Shown piece by piece: positions 18,044 to 27,561 of a stretch of DNA of 48,476 nucleotides. The notes under the pieces are model-generated. The model was not told the DNA's origin and made no database searches. It saw only the letters and a program-made list of their open reading frames with translations. Source of the DNA: a virus; IMG/VR virus record IMGVR_UViG_3300042880_000098, positions 1 to 48,476 of that record. One strand, written 5' to 3'. Positions within the stretch are counted from its first letter, which is position 1. Each line of letters starts with the position of its first letter. The translations under genes and the position numbers were made by a program.

Positions 18044-18433
18044 ATGTCTAACGTTTTCACTCTTGATGCGCTCCGCGAGGAGACTATCCGCCGCTACTCC
18101 CCTACAGAGGTTGATTTGGGCGACGGTGACTCCGTGGAGCTGAAGAGCATCCTCCGCCTTGGTGAGAAGGACCGTAAGGCTGTCCTCGATGCTATCGAAG
18201 AGATCAACGATATCGAGTACGACGACGAAGACGAGGAGTTGGTCGCTGAGTGGGCTGACGCGGTTGTCGACTCGTGCGCGAAGGTGTTCCGTGTTGTTGC
18301 CAGCTCACCGAAGAAGCTGATGTCCCGTCTGGATCACGAGGATCCGGCTATCCGGGCGAACTTGTACACGGCTGTTCTGTCGCGTTGGGTTGGTGAGTCG
18401 CAGTTGGGGGAAGCAAAGCCCTCGCCGGCCTGA
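18044..18433 (+). CDS. Tail assembly chaperone, short form (gpG-like)
   Basis: A 129-residue acidic, helical protein in the invariant position before the tape measure gene. It acts with its frameshifted long form in coating the tape measure and recruiting tube subunits. The ATG follows AAAGAGG. The last codons overlap the second chaperone frame. Confidence 0.88.
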   Translation: MSNVFTLDALREETIRRYSPTEVDLGDGDSVELKSILRLGEKDRKAVLDAIEEINDIEYDDEDEELVAEWADAVVDSCAKVFRVVASSPKKLMSRLDHEDPAIRANLYTAVLSRWVGESQLGEAKPSPA

Positions 18434-18843
18434 TAGATAAGCACGGCGAGGCTATCCTCTCCGATCTTCTTCTCTACTACGGCGTGGACTTGAGGGATTT
18501 GTTCTCTTCGGAGAGCCCGCTGTCTCCTCGTTACGTTCTGTCTCTGATCTTGCACCTACCTAACGATGGCGCTTTCTACGCCTCTAGGAGGGGCGGTCAG
18601 GAGTTCCGGGGCTGGGATGTGGATCGGTACGCGTTGGTGTCTCTGGTGAACGCTCAGCATGCAAATAACTACATCCTGACGATGGTTAACCGTGATCCGA
18701 AGAAACCGAAACCTAAGCCGCCTGAGCCGTTCCCGACTCCTGGCGTTAAAGACAAGCCTAATCCTAAGCCTGGTTCGTTCGCTCTTGTGGCGGCTTCGAT
18801 GATGGCGGCGCAGAGACGAAAGAGGGAGTTGTTCAATGGCTAA
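18044..18843 (+). CDS. Tail assembly chaperone, long form by -1 frameshift (gpGT-like)
   Basis: The -1 frame is open from 18397 and lacks its own early start. A likely slip site is GGGGGAA at 18406-18412 (zero-frame TTG GGG GAA), just before the short-form stop at 18433. Shifting there joins about 122 residues to 144 more, giving about 266 residues. The downstream part contains LAGLIDKHGEAILSDLLLYY, then a Lys/Pro-rich linker. The frameshift is the general rule for this gene pair in long-tailed phages; the exact slip position is inferred. Confidence 0.82.
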
Positions 18844-21550
18844 TAAAGGCGGCATGGCGACGGGCATCGAGGTTGCCCGGATATCCGTCAAGGTTAGCCC
18901 TGACACCCGCAGGTTCCGCAGCGAGCTGATGGCTCAGCTTAAGGATATCGAGAAGTCCGCGAAGATGACCGTCAAGGTCGACGCTAAGACGGACACCCGT
19001 AAGGCTGAGGCGGCGCTGGCTAAGGCTTCCGTCGACCGCAAAGTCAATATCAAAGTCGATACCGATAAGCCTTACAAGAAGATATTGAAGCTTCGAGCGG
19101 AGCTGAAAGGTTTCGTTCGGGGCCTGTCCGGTAAAGCCGGGACAGTAGATATCGATGTTGATAAGCCTATCGGCAAGCTGGCACGTTTGCGTGCGGAGCT
19201 TGCGGGTTTCAAACGTGGTCTGCTTGGCAAGGCCGGCGTTGTCGATATAGACGTTAACGTCAACAAGGATAAGCTTGAGCAGAACGTTGTTGAGGCCACT
19301 AAGTCTGCAGCTAAGTCGGCTAAGAAAGCTGCTGCCGAAAGCAAAAAAGACGAAGACGAAATCGACTGGGGAATCCTTGGCGGTGGTGGAAAAAATAGCT
19401 ACCCGAGTTTCGGTACGGGTGTAAACCCCGCCGGTTACGCAGTCATCCTGGCCGGGATCATTGCCTTGGCAGCACCTCTGCTAGGTCTGATAACAACAGC
19501 TCTGTTGACTCTGCCGGGTTTGATCTCTCTGCTGCTAACACCTATCGCCGCTTTAACCCTTGGCATAGAGGGGTTTAAGGAAGCGGCTTCTACTCTGTCG
19601 GAGCCGTTCAAAGAACTCAAGGACGTTATGTCCGCTGAGGTCAAGGAACAGTTCACCCCGGTGTTCGAGTCGATGCGGGATATCTTCCCTGTTCTGAAGA
19701 GCGCTCTGCCTTCTGTGACTCAGGGCCTCGCTGACATGCTTCAGGGTGTTACGGATGCGGTCGTTGACCCTCAGAACTTGACGATGATCGAGGAGACGGT
19801 CAGGGGTATCGGCGCTGCTTTCACGGCTGCGGCTCCTGGTGTCCGTGACTTCACCAGCGGGCTGATAGAGCTTGCACGTGATTTCACTACGGATGCTTTG
19901 CCTGGGATCGTTGAGTGGTTTAACGGAGCTGGGGCTAGCTTCAAAGAGTGGGTCAGCGGCCTGGACTTGAAGACCGCTTTCGCCGGCTTGGGTGACGTTC
20001 TGCAGGTGATACTGGGACTTCTGGGTGACCTTGCTAAAGCGGGCATGGAGTGGATCCAAGACCCGTCTAAGGTAAACGACTTCAAAGACGGGTTGCAGTC
20101 CGTCGCTGATGTTTTGAAGAGTATCGCTGATCTCTCTGCGACGTTGAACGACTTGTTCAAGAACATGCTGCCTGATCTTTCTTGGGAAGGATTCAAGAAA
20201 GACTTCACAGAGCCTTTCACTTCTGAGGATGCCGGTTGGCGGGATATCTTCAACAAGCCTAAGGAGCCGGTCAGCGGCGGCGTAGACGGCGGAACCAAAG
20301 CGCAGGTTGATGGTGTCACTAAGTCCATCGAAGCGGCGGGTGCCGCAGCCGACGCTAACCGCCCGAAGGTGGATCAGCTACTAGGTGTTGGCAGCGCGGC
20401 GGGTGTCCCGTTGGACACGACTGCGATGGCCGCAGAATCACAGCCTAAGATCGAACCGCCGAACACAGAAGAAGCTTCCGCGAAGCTTCAGGAGTACAAC
20501 CAGCTCGTTGACGATACGGCAGCGAAAGTTAAAGCTTCCCTGTCTGAGTCGATGGGCAGCGGTGACGCTGTACCTCCGCCTGATCTGTCTGCGTTCAAGG
20601 CTGGGCTCGATCAGCTACCGGGGTTGGCTAGCCAGGCTATGGCTAACGTCGCTGTCTCTTTCGCTAACGGAATCCAGGGGATCGTGTCCGCGTTGGACGC
20701 GGGCTCCCAGGCGATCCTGGCTATCGTCACGGCGTGGCCTGCGATGATCACCGCAGCTTTGTCTTCGATGAACGCTATCGGCTTCGCGGCCGGCATGCAG
20801 TTGGCTGCTGGTATGGCGGCGGGTATCGCCGCAGGGCAGTCGTATGTGATCACAGCCGCAGTCGGCATGGCTATGGCAGCCAAGGCTGGCGCTGAGGGCG
20901 CTCTTGGTATCAAGTCGCCTTCCCGCGTGTTTATGAAGATCGGCGGTTACACCGCTGAAGGTTTCGGTGTGGGTATGGAGAAAGGTTTCGGACCTGTCCT
21001 GGCCCAGGCTAAGGACATGGCGTGGAAGATCTCCGAAGCTTTCGCTAACGGCACCGACCCGACTGATGTGATCAGCGGCATGGGCGGCAAAGAGGTCAGC
21101 CGCGTCGGTAAAGCGTTGGCCCTTGAGGCGAAACGTCTTGAGGTACAGGCTAAAGCTTTGACCTACCAGTCGAAGATCACCGGGGACGAATCTTTGAAAG
21201 CTCGAGCTGAAGAGCTGCGTATGCAGAAGGAAGGCATCGTTCTGCAGAAGGAGATGCTGGACCTCACCCAGGATTACGCCGACTTGAGCGGCGAGGGGAA
21301 GTTCTCTGAGTCTCCTCTGGGTGAGGCTGTCCAAACGTTGATGAACATGCCGCAAGATTTCCTTGGAGCTATGGGCGAACAGGTCATGTCCGATTTCGGT
21401 ATCCAGGGCGGCGGTGCTTTGTCCTCGATAGCGGACTACGGCATGGGGTTGGCTAACAACTTTGTGTTCAACGTGCAGAACCTTGACGAGGCTATGGCAG
21501 TTCACCAGAACCAAGTCAACAAGCAAGGTATGGGAGTTGTTGGAAGGTGA
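18836..21550 (+). CDS. Tape measure protein
   Basis: A 904-residue tape measure that sets tail length; at about 1.5 angstrom per residue the tail would be near 135 nm. A charged N-terminal coil with an internal duplication leads to hydrophobic segments at residues 200-250 (VILAGIIALAAPLLGLITTA) and 620-690. The latter precede the typical KSPSRVFMKIGGYTAEGF block. The hydrophobic parts are thought to enter the host membrane at DNA injection. No lytic domain is evident. The ATG overlaps the long chaperone form by 8 bases. Confidence 0.92.
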   Translation: MANKGGMATGIEVARISVKVSPDTRRFRSELMAQLKDIEKSAKMTVKVDAKTDTRKAEAALAKASVDRKVNIKVDTDKPYKKILKLRAELKGFVRGLSGKAGTVDIDVDKPIGKLARLRAELAGFKRGLLGKAGVVDIDVNVNKDKLEQNVVEATKSAAKSAKKAAAESKKDEDEIDWGILGGGGKNSYPSFGTGVNPAGYAVILAGIIALAAPLLGLITTALLTLPGLISLLLTPIAALTLGIEGFKEAASTLSEPFKELKDVMSAEVKEQFTPVFESMRDIFPVLKSALPSVTQGLADMLQGVTDAVVDPQNLTMIEETVRGIGAAFTAAAPGVRDFTSGLIELARDFTTDALPGIVEWFNGAGASFKEWVSGLDLKTAFAGLGDVLQVILGLLGDLAKAGMEWIQDPSKVNDFKDGLQSVADVLKSIADLSATLNDLFKNMLPDLSWEGFKKDFTEPFTSEDAGWRDIFNKPKEPVSGGVDGGTKAQVDGVTKSIEAAGAAADANRPKVDQLLGVGSAAGVPLDTTAMAAESQPKIEPPNTEEASAKLQEYNQLVDDTAAKVKASLSESMGSGDAVPPPDLSAFKAGLDQLPGLASQAMANVAVSFANGIQGIVSALDAGSQAILAIVTAWPAMITAALSSMNAIGFAAGMQLAAGMAAGIAAGQSYVITAAVGMAMAAKAGAEGALGIKSPSRVFMKIGGYTAEGFGVGMEKGFGPVLAQAKDMAWKISEAFANGTDPTDVISGMGGKEVSRVGKALALEAKRLEVQAKALTYQSKITGDESLKARAEELRMQKEGIVLQKEMLDLTQDYADLSGEGKFSESPLGEAVQTLMNMPQDFLGAMGEQVMSDFGIQGGGALSSIADYGMGLANNFVFNVQNLDEAMAVHQNQVNKQGMGVVGR
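19079..19255 (+). repeat. Tandem duplication in tape measure N-terminus
   Basis: Two copies of a unit of about 30 residues: LRAELKGFVRGLSGKAGTVD, then LRAELAGFKRGLLGKAGVVD, each followed by IDV. Changes between copies are spread evenly, so the duplication is old and the protein pattern is kept. Confidence 0.7.
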
Positions 21551-23541
21551 AGTCGAAGACTGTCGTTGAGCTGGAAGGTGCGAACGGGGAATGGTTCAAC
21601 CTGACCACGGGTGACCGTGGGGTGTATCTGGCTACCGACCCGAAGGGTGCGTTCTTCGACCCTCCGGTGAAGTCGGTGTACGAGGAGCCCGGTAACTATC
21701 CGGGCGCAAGGTACTTGAATCACCGTGTTCTACGCCGAGACATCGTCTTCGGCGTGGAGATCCTGAACGACTCCCGGTTCGGCCCTAGCTCGTGGATGTC
21801 CCGCGACAGCGAGTGGCGTAAAGCTTGGGCTTACGACCGGGATTGCAAACTGCATGTGACGACGGAGGAGTCCGGCACCCGCTACTTGAGGTTGCGGCTG
21901 CTGGAATCCCCGGACGTTGAGATGGTTCACGAACCGCAGATGCTGTCGATCAACCGGACGGTGATGACGTGTGTGGCCCAGGATCCGTTCTGGTATGAGG
22001 ATGACGTTGTTTTCACGGCGGTGACTAAGCAGGACACTTCGTTCGACCCGAACGAGATTCAGTTGCCTTGGCCTTTCCCTCAGGAGGAGCTGCCTACTGA
22101 GCGGCTGGTGATCGAGGTTGGGTCTAACGGCTGTCACCGTCATCTGAATCCGACTGATCAGTACATCTTCCCGAAGTGGACGATCCCTGGTTCTTCGTTC
22201 CCACCTGCTGAACCGTATGTGCCGGGTGTGCCGTGGTTGGGTGCCCCGCAGTCGAGGCAGACTATTTGGACTGTCCCCGACTATTCGTTCGAGGATCCTC
22301 AGCTCGCGAACCGCAGGGTTCGCATGCCCGGTCTTATCGGCGGTCTGCGTACGGAAGAGGTTCAGAACTTCAACCTCGACGGCATCGTTGGTTCTGGCAC
22401 GTTCACGTTGACTCACGATGGTGAGACGACGGGTAACCTGCCGTGGAACGCTTCTACCGGCCAGGTGAAGGCTGCCCTGGAGGCGTTGGCGGGCATCACT
22501 TATGACGACGTTGATGTCACTCGCGGGGCGTCTACCCGCGAGGTTCAGATCCTCGAGTTGCATAAAGCTACCGGAGGCACGTTCACACTGAGTTTCGGTG
22601 GTCAGACAACCCGGCCTATGCCGTTTAACGCTACCGATCAGCAGGTCGCTGGCCGGCTTGTTGAGTTGCCTTCTGTGGGGTTGTTCGACGTTGTGGTTCA
22701 GTCGAAGATCAGCAACGAAGTTCAGGTTTTGCAGTTGACTGGTGAGCCTACCGGCGGAAACTTCACGTTGACCTTCGACGGTCATACCACTCCGCCGATT
22801 CCGCATAACGCTTTGGAGTTGAATGTGAAGGCGGCGTTGGCGACTCTGCCGAACATCGAGTTGACCGACATCGAAGTGACCAGGGAATGGTTCAAACCGT
22901 ATGCGCCGTATGAGATCCACTTCGGTGCTTTGTTCTCGAAGTACCAGGGTGTGGATGTTCCTCTGATCACGGGCAACCCGGATGGTCTTACGGGTGGCGC
23001 GGCGATGGACGTTGTGGTCACGGCGAAGAACGAGGGTTCGCGCCCGTACACGATCAAGTTCGGCGGTGCCCGCGTTGGGCAGAACGTGCCTGAGCTTGTG
23101 GTGGATGGTTCGTTGTTGACTAAGAATGACCCTGAGGGCCCTGAGATCCAGGCTTCTGTGCGGACTGATGTTCCCGGCTCGTACCCGTACGTGGTGCGTT
23201 ACCGAAACAACTGCGCGGGTATCAGTTACCCGCTGCTGATTGTTGACACAGCTAAGTTGACTGGGTTCGGTGAGATCGGTTCCCGCGTTTGGAAGACGGT
23301 GGAGGGTAAGACCGCCCCGGCTGAGAACTGCGTGATCGATGTTGATCCTCGTGTGGAGCAGGTTGTGTCGGAGTCGGGTTCGTCTTTGTGGGCCCGCATG
23401 AACGGTGTCAGGTTCAGGCATCCGATCCCACCGTACACAGGTTCGGCCACGTTCCTTCTGGATGTGTCTGGTTGTGTTCCTGGTCAGATGGTGACGTTGC
23501 GTTTGCCGCGCCCGTGGTCGCGTCCTTGGGGGCTGGAATGA
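21547..23541 (+). CDS. Minor tail protein, distal-tail (Dit)-like, with triple beta repeat
   Basis: A 664-residue minor tail protein in the place of the distal-tail protein, after the tape measure. The first 170 residues carry the tail-ring pattern (NYPGARYLNHRVLRRDIVFG, QMLSINRTVMTCVAQDPFWY). In the middle are three successive 60-residue repeats (separate entry). The C-terminal part has an RPWSRPWGLE ending typical of this family. The GTG start overlaps the tape-measure stop. Confidence 0.8.
   Translation: MKSKTVVELEGANGEWFNLTTGDRGVYLATDPKGAFFDPPVKSVYEEPGNYPGARYLNHRVLRRDIVFGVEILNDSRFGPSSWMSRDSEWRKAWAYDRDCKLHVTTEESGTRYLRLRLLESPDVEMVHEPQMLSINRTVMTCVAQDPFWYEDDVVFTAVTKQDTSFDPNEIQLPWPFPQEELPTERLVIEVGSNGCHRHLNPTDQYIFPKWTIPGSSFPPAEPYVPGVPWLGAPQSRQTIWTVPDYSFEDPQLANRRVRMPGLIGGLRTEEVQNFNLDGIVGSGTFTLTHDGETTGNLPWNASTGQVKAALEALAGITYDDVDVTRGASTREVQILELHKATGGTFTLSFGGQTTRPMPFNATDQQVAGRLVELPSVGLFDVVVQSKISNEVQVLQLTGEPTGGNFTLTFDGHTTPPIPHNALELNVKAALATLPNIELTDIEVTREWFKPYAPYEIHFGALFSKYQGVDVPLITGNPDGLTGGAAMDVVVTAKNEGSRPYTIKFGGARVGQNVPELVVDGSLLTKNDPEGPEIQASVRTDVPGSYPYVVRYRNNCAGISYPLLIVDTAKLTGFGEIGSRVWKTVEGKTAPAENCVIDVDPRVEQVVSESGSSLWARMNGVRFRHPIPPYTGSATFLLDVSGCVPGQMVTLRLPRPWSRPWGLE
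22396..22935 (+). repeat. Three 60-residue beta repeats with exact 180-nt period
   Basis: Units start at 22396, 22576 and 22756. Each opens GTFTLTHDGETT, GTFTLSFGGQTT or GNFTLTFDGHTT, continues P.N/FNA...V.AAL..L, and closes on a DV-VT-type strand with EVQ.L.L. The spacing is exactly 180 nt. The unit resembles carbohydrate- or adhesion-type beta modules. The DNA copies have diverged, so this is not recent slippage. Confidence 0.8.
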
Positions 23542-23747
23542 CGTTTGTGGTGAAGCTGTTCGGGTTGATTCCTTTGTTGACGGTGGAGCTTTCTGGGCAC
23601 GACTTCTTCGAGGTTGAGGAAGATGATGAGGGTCCGAATATCGAGGGAGGTTCTGCCCACGACTTCGAGCGGGATTCTTGCCCGTTGAGCCCCACTTCCC
23701 ACCACGAGTGGGAGTGGGAAGATAAGGGAAGGTTCGGTTTCGCGTGA
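23538..23747 (+). CDS. Small acidic tail-region protein
   Basis: A 69-residue protein between two minor tail genes, joined to both by overlaps (ATGA in front, GTGA behind). It starts with a beta-prone hydrophobic strand (FVVKLFGLIPLLTVEL) and then is strongly acidic (EVEEDDEGPNIE). Function unknown; small proteins of this kind occur at the same spot in related phages. Confidence 0.7.
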   Translation: MTFVVKLFGLIPLLTVELSGHDFFEVEEDDEGPNIEGGSAHDFERDSCPLSPTSHHEWEWEDKGRFGFA

Positions 23748-25531
23748 GTTTAACTACCCTTGAGGATCATCGTCGGGTTTGGAAGTTCGCTTCCGATAGG
23801 AAGGATCGCCGGGAGGCGGAGCGGCTGCGTGTCCCTCATGTTCGTTTGTGGGACGGCGACTACGTGCTGCGCGGGGTTGCGTCTGGTTGGCGTGAGCTTG
23901 AGTTCGAGTTCATCGAGAACGATGTGGGCACTGCGTCTTTGACGCTTCCGGTTGATCATTATCTGGCCCAGTGGGTGTTGGATCACAAGGGTCGTTTCAA
24001 GCGGAATGTTCACATCACGATTGATAAGCAGGGCTCGAGGTGGGCCGGCCGGATGGACAACTACAAGGTTGTCCGTTCGAAGGATGGCGATGCTTATGTG
24101 GAGATCTTTTTTCTGCATGATCTCGAAGAGGCTAAGCACATCCTGTGCTGGAGTAACCCATTTCTGATTCCGGAATTCCAGTTCCCTAAACTGTGGATAA
24201 TTTTCGGGCCGGCGAAGTGGTGCCTCCTCACCACGCTTTTCGTGAACATCCTCAGGCTGGAAACAAGCCTGTGGACCCTGCCAGATAATCCCTTGGACAT
24301 CACAGAGTGGATGGGGCCCAGCTTCTGGCCAGGGTACTGGCGGCAGATCGTCAAACCGTTCCCTCTGTTCGGTGACAACACCAACCTGACGGTGATCTTC
24401 TCAAGGTTCAAACCGTTCTACGAGCTCGCCAGAGATGTTCTCGAGGACGCCCAGCTTTCGCTTACGTGCCGCAGATACATCCACGAAGACGACACCCACC
24501 CGTTCAGCGATCTCTCCGGGGAGCTGGACATAGGCATCATCGAAGACCTGGCCACGCTGATCCCCCTGAGGAACGGCTGCCTCGTCTGGGACATCGTTGA
24601 CAGGTCAGGCTGGGGAACCGAAACCGCTTTCGGCGGTTCGCTTCTCACCGGGCTCGTCAGGGCTGTTGTGAGCATTGCTTCGGACGGCACGACCGAGAAC
24701 ATCGACGTGATCCGATCAGACGCAACGTTCCCAGGTGACTACTACATACCCGACTACAGCGGCACACGGCCTTCAGCGCCGTGGGTTGTTTTCGAGGAAG
24801 GTAAGTTCACAGGCATCCAGTCTTCGGAGTTCATCTACTACGAAGCAACGGACAATTCCGTTGTGCTGGGCGGAAAGTCAGCTCCGGGCGTCAACGAGGG
24901 CATATCCACGGCGGTAAACATGGCCGGTGATTACCTGACCTCGATCATCAACTCCGCGTTGGCTGCGGGCGGCGCTTTCGGCACCGCCATCGACCTCCCA
25001 CCGCTGGGCGGTGTTATGGACTCTGTGGCGAAGATTTTCTACGAGGACGTTTTCGCCGCGTTCAACCAGTTCCCCTCCACCCGTGCGGTTTCCGCACCTA
25101 TGCCTATCGCAGGTTTGGAGGAGCAACCGACGAGTTCCGGAGACTTCCACTACTACGAGGGTTGGGGTGAGGGCGCTGACCGCGCCTACACTATCTCCGC
25201 TTTGGCTGCTGCCAGAAGTAAGTTCTGGGAGACGAGGGCCAGGACAGCTCACACCATCGAGGTGGCTGACGCCGCACCTTACTACGTGGGTGATAACGGA
25301 CAGGGTGACTTCTGGTTGGGTGACCGTGTGGCTGTGTCGGTGTTCGGATACCCGGAACCGGACGTGCTGTTCGTTGAGCGCGTCAACAAAGTTAAGTACC
25401 GGTGGGGTAAAGACGGGCCTTCTGGTTGGACGTTCGAGATCGGCCGGCGTGAGCCGAAAGATCCTGCTATCAAAGCGTTCGAGAAGATCCGGGACATCAA
25501 CGAGTCGATATCCCAGCTTGGTGTTTGGTAA
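23744..25531 (+). CDS. Minor tail protein, Gp37-like tail-hub family
   Basis: A 595-residue protein resembling the siphovirus ReqiPepy6 Gp37-like family, a likely tail-hub or baseplate component. The N-terminus has VRLWDGDYVLRGVASGWREL and FIENDVGTASLTLP, typical of hub domains; the C-terminus has KVKYRWGKDGPSGWTFEIGR. Codon use shifts from T-ending codons before about 24,130 to C-ending codons after it, suggesting an internal exchange. GTG start at 23744. Confidence 0.8.
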   Translation: MSLTTLEDHRRVWKFASDRKDRREAERLRVPHVRLWDGDYVLRGVASGWRELEFEFIENDVGTASLTLPVDHYLAQWVLDHKGRFKRNVHITIDKQGSRWAGRMDNYKVVRSKDGDAYVEIFFLHDLEEAKHILCWSNPFLIPEFQFPKLWIIFGPAKWCLLTTLFVNILRLETSLWTLPDNPLDITEWMGPSFWPGYWRQIVKPFPLFGDNTNLTVIFSRFKPFYELARDVLEDAQLSLTCRRYIHEDDTHPFSDLSGELDIGIIEDLATLIPLRNGCLVWDIVDRSGWGTETAFGGSLLTGLVRAVVSIASDGTTENIDVIRSDATFPGDYYIPDYSGTRPSAPWVVFEEGKFTGIQSSEFIYYEATDNSVVLGGKSAPGVNEGISTAVNMAGDYLTSIINSALAAGGAFGTAIDLPPLGGVMDSVAKIFYEDVFAAFNQFPSTRAVSAPMPIAGLEEQPTSSGDFHYYEGWGEGADRAYTISALAAARSKFWETRARTAHTIEVADAAPYYVGDNGQGDFWLGDRVAVSVFGYPEPDVLFVERVNKVKYRWGKDGPSGWTFEIGRREPKDPAIKAFEKIRDINESISQLGVW

Positions 25532-25546
25532 CTAGAAAGGCTCGCC

Positions 25547-25990
25547 ATGATTCCCACTAAAGAGCAGGCTGACCTGAGCAACCCGGAGGAGCATTTCCTT
25601 TGGGCGCTCAGGAATATGCCGACCTTGGCTGGTTCGGGGATGGTTACACATCCCGGCTTCCTGAGGCAGTGGTCTGCCCATCTGTGGGCTTGCGGTTTCG
25701 CTCACCGCGACTACTTGGAGGGGCTTGCTGACGAGGACGGAAACATCCACGTCAGTAAGCTTCCCAAGCAGACGATCAAGTTTCAGCCCGCTGTGCGCGG
25801 GCCTAGGCACGGGTACAACAACGCTGCCCGCTGGGTGCCTGATGACACCCCTGACCCTCAGCCGATCAACCTGCCTGATATCAGGCAGTTGACTGTGCAG
25901 GAGAACGAGATCATGTTGCAGCAGTATCGTGCGGCGGGGATGATCCCTGTTGCTACCCGGCAGCATTCGAGGGCTGAGGTGGTTGAGTGA
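25547..25990 (+). CDS. Minor tail protein (L5 gp29-like position)
   Basis: A 147-residue protein between two minor tail genes. It contains LWACGFAHRDYLEGLADEDG and a C-terminal segment with KQTIKFQPAVRGPRHGYNNA, followed by repeated Pro/Asp residues. Its stop overlaps the next start (GTGA). I recognise it as a conserved small tail protein but no activity is known. Confidence 0.75.
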   Translation: MIPTKEQADLSNPEEHFLWALRNMPTLAGSGMVTHPGFLRQWSAHLWACGFAHRDYLEGLADEDGNIHVSKLPKQTIKFQPAVRGPRHGYNNAARWVPDDTPDPQPINLPDIRQLTVQENEIMLQQYRAAGMIPVATRQHSRAEVVE

Positions 25991-27555
25991 CTACACCTAA
26001 CCAGGGTGCCCCTGACGGTTCGGTGACTGTCGGCGGCGGTCAGTTCAACTACGGTCAGACCGTTGACGAGAACACGTTCAAGGCCGGGTTCCTGTTCGAG
26101 CCGCCCACCGATCTGGTTGGCGCGTTGGAGCTGCTTCCGGTCATTCTGTCTCAGCTCCCTGACGGGTCTATGCGGCCGTGGCAGTTGTGGCTTGGTATGA
26201 CTGATTCGTCGTTGGTGAACGGCGAGGTCCAGGGCGAGTTGAATGACTCGCTGCTGACTAGCCCTTTCCGCCAGTTGATGGACGACATCACGAACACGTT
26301 CTTCGGTGGCACTACCTACAACCTGACTTCTAACGGCGATGTTTTCGCCGCGTTGAACCGGGCGTACAACACGTTGCAGGAGCAGGCTAAAGCGTTCCTG
26401 AAGTTGAGCGTCCGCACAGACGGGACTGTGTCGAAGGGTGAGGCTTACACAGTCGATTTCACAGGCTTGGACACCGTGGAGGAGTCCGGGTTCGAGGTCA
26501 CCTACAGCGGGGCTGGTGCTTCCACCCTCGAGGTGATCGACGGTGTGGCGCAGTGGAGGGTGGAGGACAGGCTTCCTCGCGATGCGATGGTCGTGTACAG
26601 CCGTGAGACGGAGACTGACTTCCAGTCCGTTCGTGGCACCTTGTCGGCTCCTCCGCAGCCTTCTACGAGCCAGGGTGAGATCCCCCAGTTTTATGCGTTG
26701 AGCCGGGTGAGCCCGGACCGTCAGAGCTTTGTGTGGGCTCGAGCTTATTCGAAGGGCTTGGGCCTGTACTTCGCTGATGTCGGCTGCACCGTGGACGGCT
26801 TTGAGCGGACTTGGGTCACGGGTGTCCCACTGAAGTGGTCGTTGAACCTGAGGTTCGACGCAGGGGTGGGCACTAACCCACGCGAGTACCAGTTGTGGTC
26901 TGGTTCCACGGTTGTGCTGTCGTACACCGAGGAGGGTTCGTTCTCTGCGCTGTGCGATGCGGGGCATGCCAGCGACTCCGATCACACAGACGAGTGTGTG
27001 AAGTACCGGGGTTGGGGTGCTATCGCAGAGCTGCGTGACGGCAGGGACTCAGGACGGGTTGACGCTACCGGGGTGGTGGATAACACCCCGCTGACTGTTG
27101 TTGGTTCGACAGCCCGGATGGCTCGTCTGAGCGACACCCCTGTCGCTTTCGAAGGCGGCAGCGCGTTGACACCTTTGCCTCCGGCGTTCTTCGATGAGGT
27201 GACTTACGAAAGTAAGGACATCAACGCGATCCCGTCTACGGGTGTGTTCTCGATCTCGAGGCCGAACACCTACGTTGTTAACGCCCGTGTGGAGTTGTCT
27301 GCAGGGGTGTTGTCGTTGTGTCATCTGCTTTTGCAGGCGTGCTACGACGGTGTCACGTGGGTGACTGTTCAGTACGGTGCGTCGTTGGTGCCGGGTGGTG
27401 GTGAGCCTTTGTCTGGTTCGTGGTTGCAGGCGATGCCGGCCGGGTCTGCGTTGCGTCTGGCGTACATCCAGGGTGGTGTGACTCTTCCTCTTCTGACTGG
27501 TGGCGCTGCTGGCGCTAAAACGTATTTCTCTGTGGCGGGTATCGGATCCGTCTAA
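25987..27555 (+). CDS. Last minor tail protein, probable receptor-contacting
   Basis: A 522-residue, mostly beta protein that ends the structural operon. The C-terminal third, from TYESKDINAIPSTGVFSISR onward, looks like a complement C1q/TNF-like beta sandwich of the kind found at tail tips. GTG start at 25987. A strong terminator follows 7 bases after the stop. Confidence 0.78.
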   Translation: MTTPNQGAPDGSVTVGGGQFNYGQTVDENTFKAGFLFEPPTDLVGALELLPVILSQLPDGSMRPWQLWLGMTDSSLVNGEVQGELNDSLLTSPFRQLMDDITNTFFGGTTYNLTSNGDVFAALNRAYNTLQEQAKAFLKLSVRTDGTVSKGEAYTVDFTGLDTVEESGFEVTYSGAGASTLEVIDGVAQWRVEDRLPRDAMVVYSRETETDFQSVRGTLSAPPQPSTSQGEIPQFYALSRVSPDRQSFVWARAYSKGLGLYFADVGCTVDGFERTWVTGVPLKWSLNLRFDAGVGTNPREYQLWSGSTVVLSYTEEGSFSALCDAGHASDSDHTDECVKYRGWGAIAELRDGRDSGRVDATGVVDNTPLTVVGSTARMARLSDTPVAFEGGSALTPLPPAFFDEVTYESKDINAIPSTGVFSISRPNTYVVNARVELSAGVLSLCHLLLQACYDGVTWVTVQYGASLVPGGGEPLSGSWLQAMPAGSALRLAYIQGGVTLPLLTGGAAGAKTYFSVAGIGSV

Positions 27556-27561
27556 GCAATC

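Noticed and set aside
21730-23421. Antisense frame of 563 codons opposite the Dit-like gene
   Set aside because: Low-complexity Arg/His-rich shadow of a strong, overlapping and recognised gene.
24488-24500. GACACCCACC, a reverse partial stoperator
   Set aside because: Three mismatches at the most conserved end (CTT) and an internal coding position. A similar partial match at 4806-4818 is rejected for the same reason.
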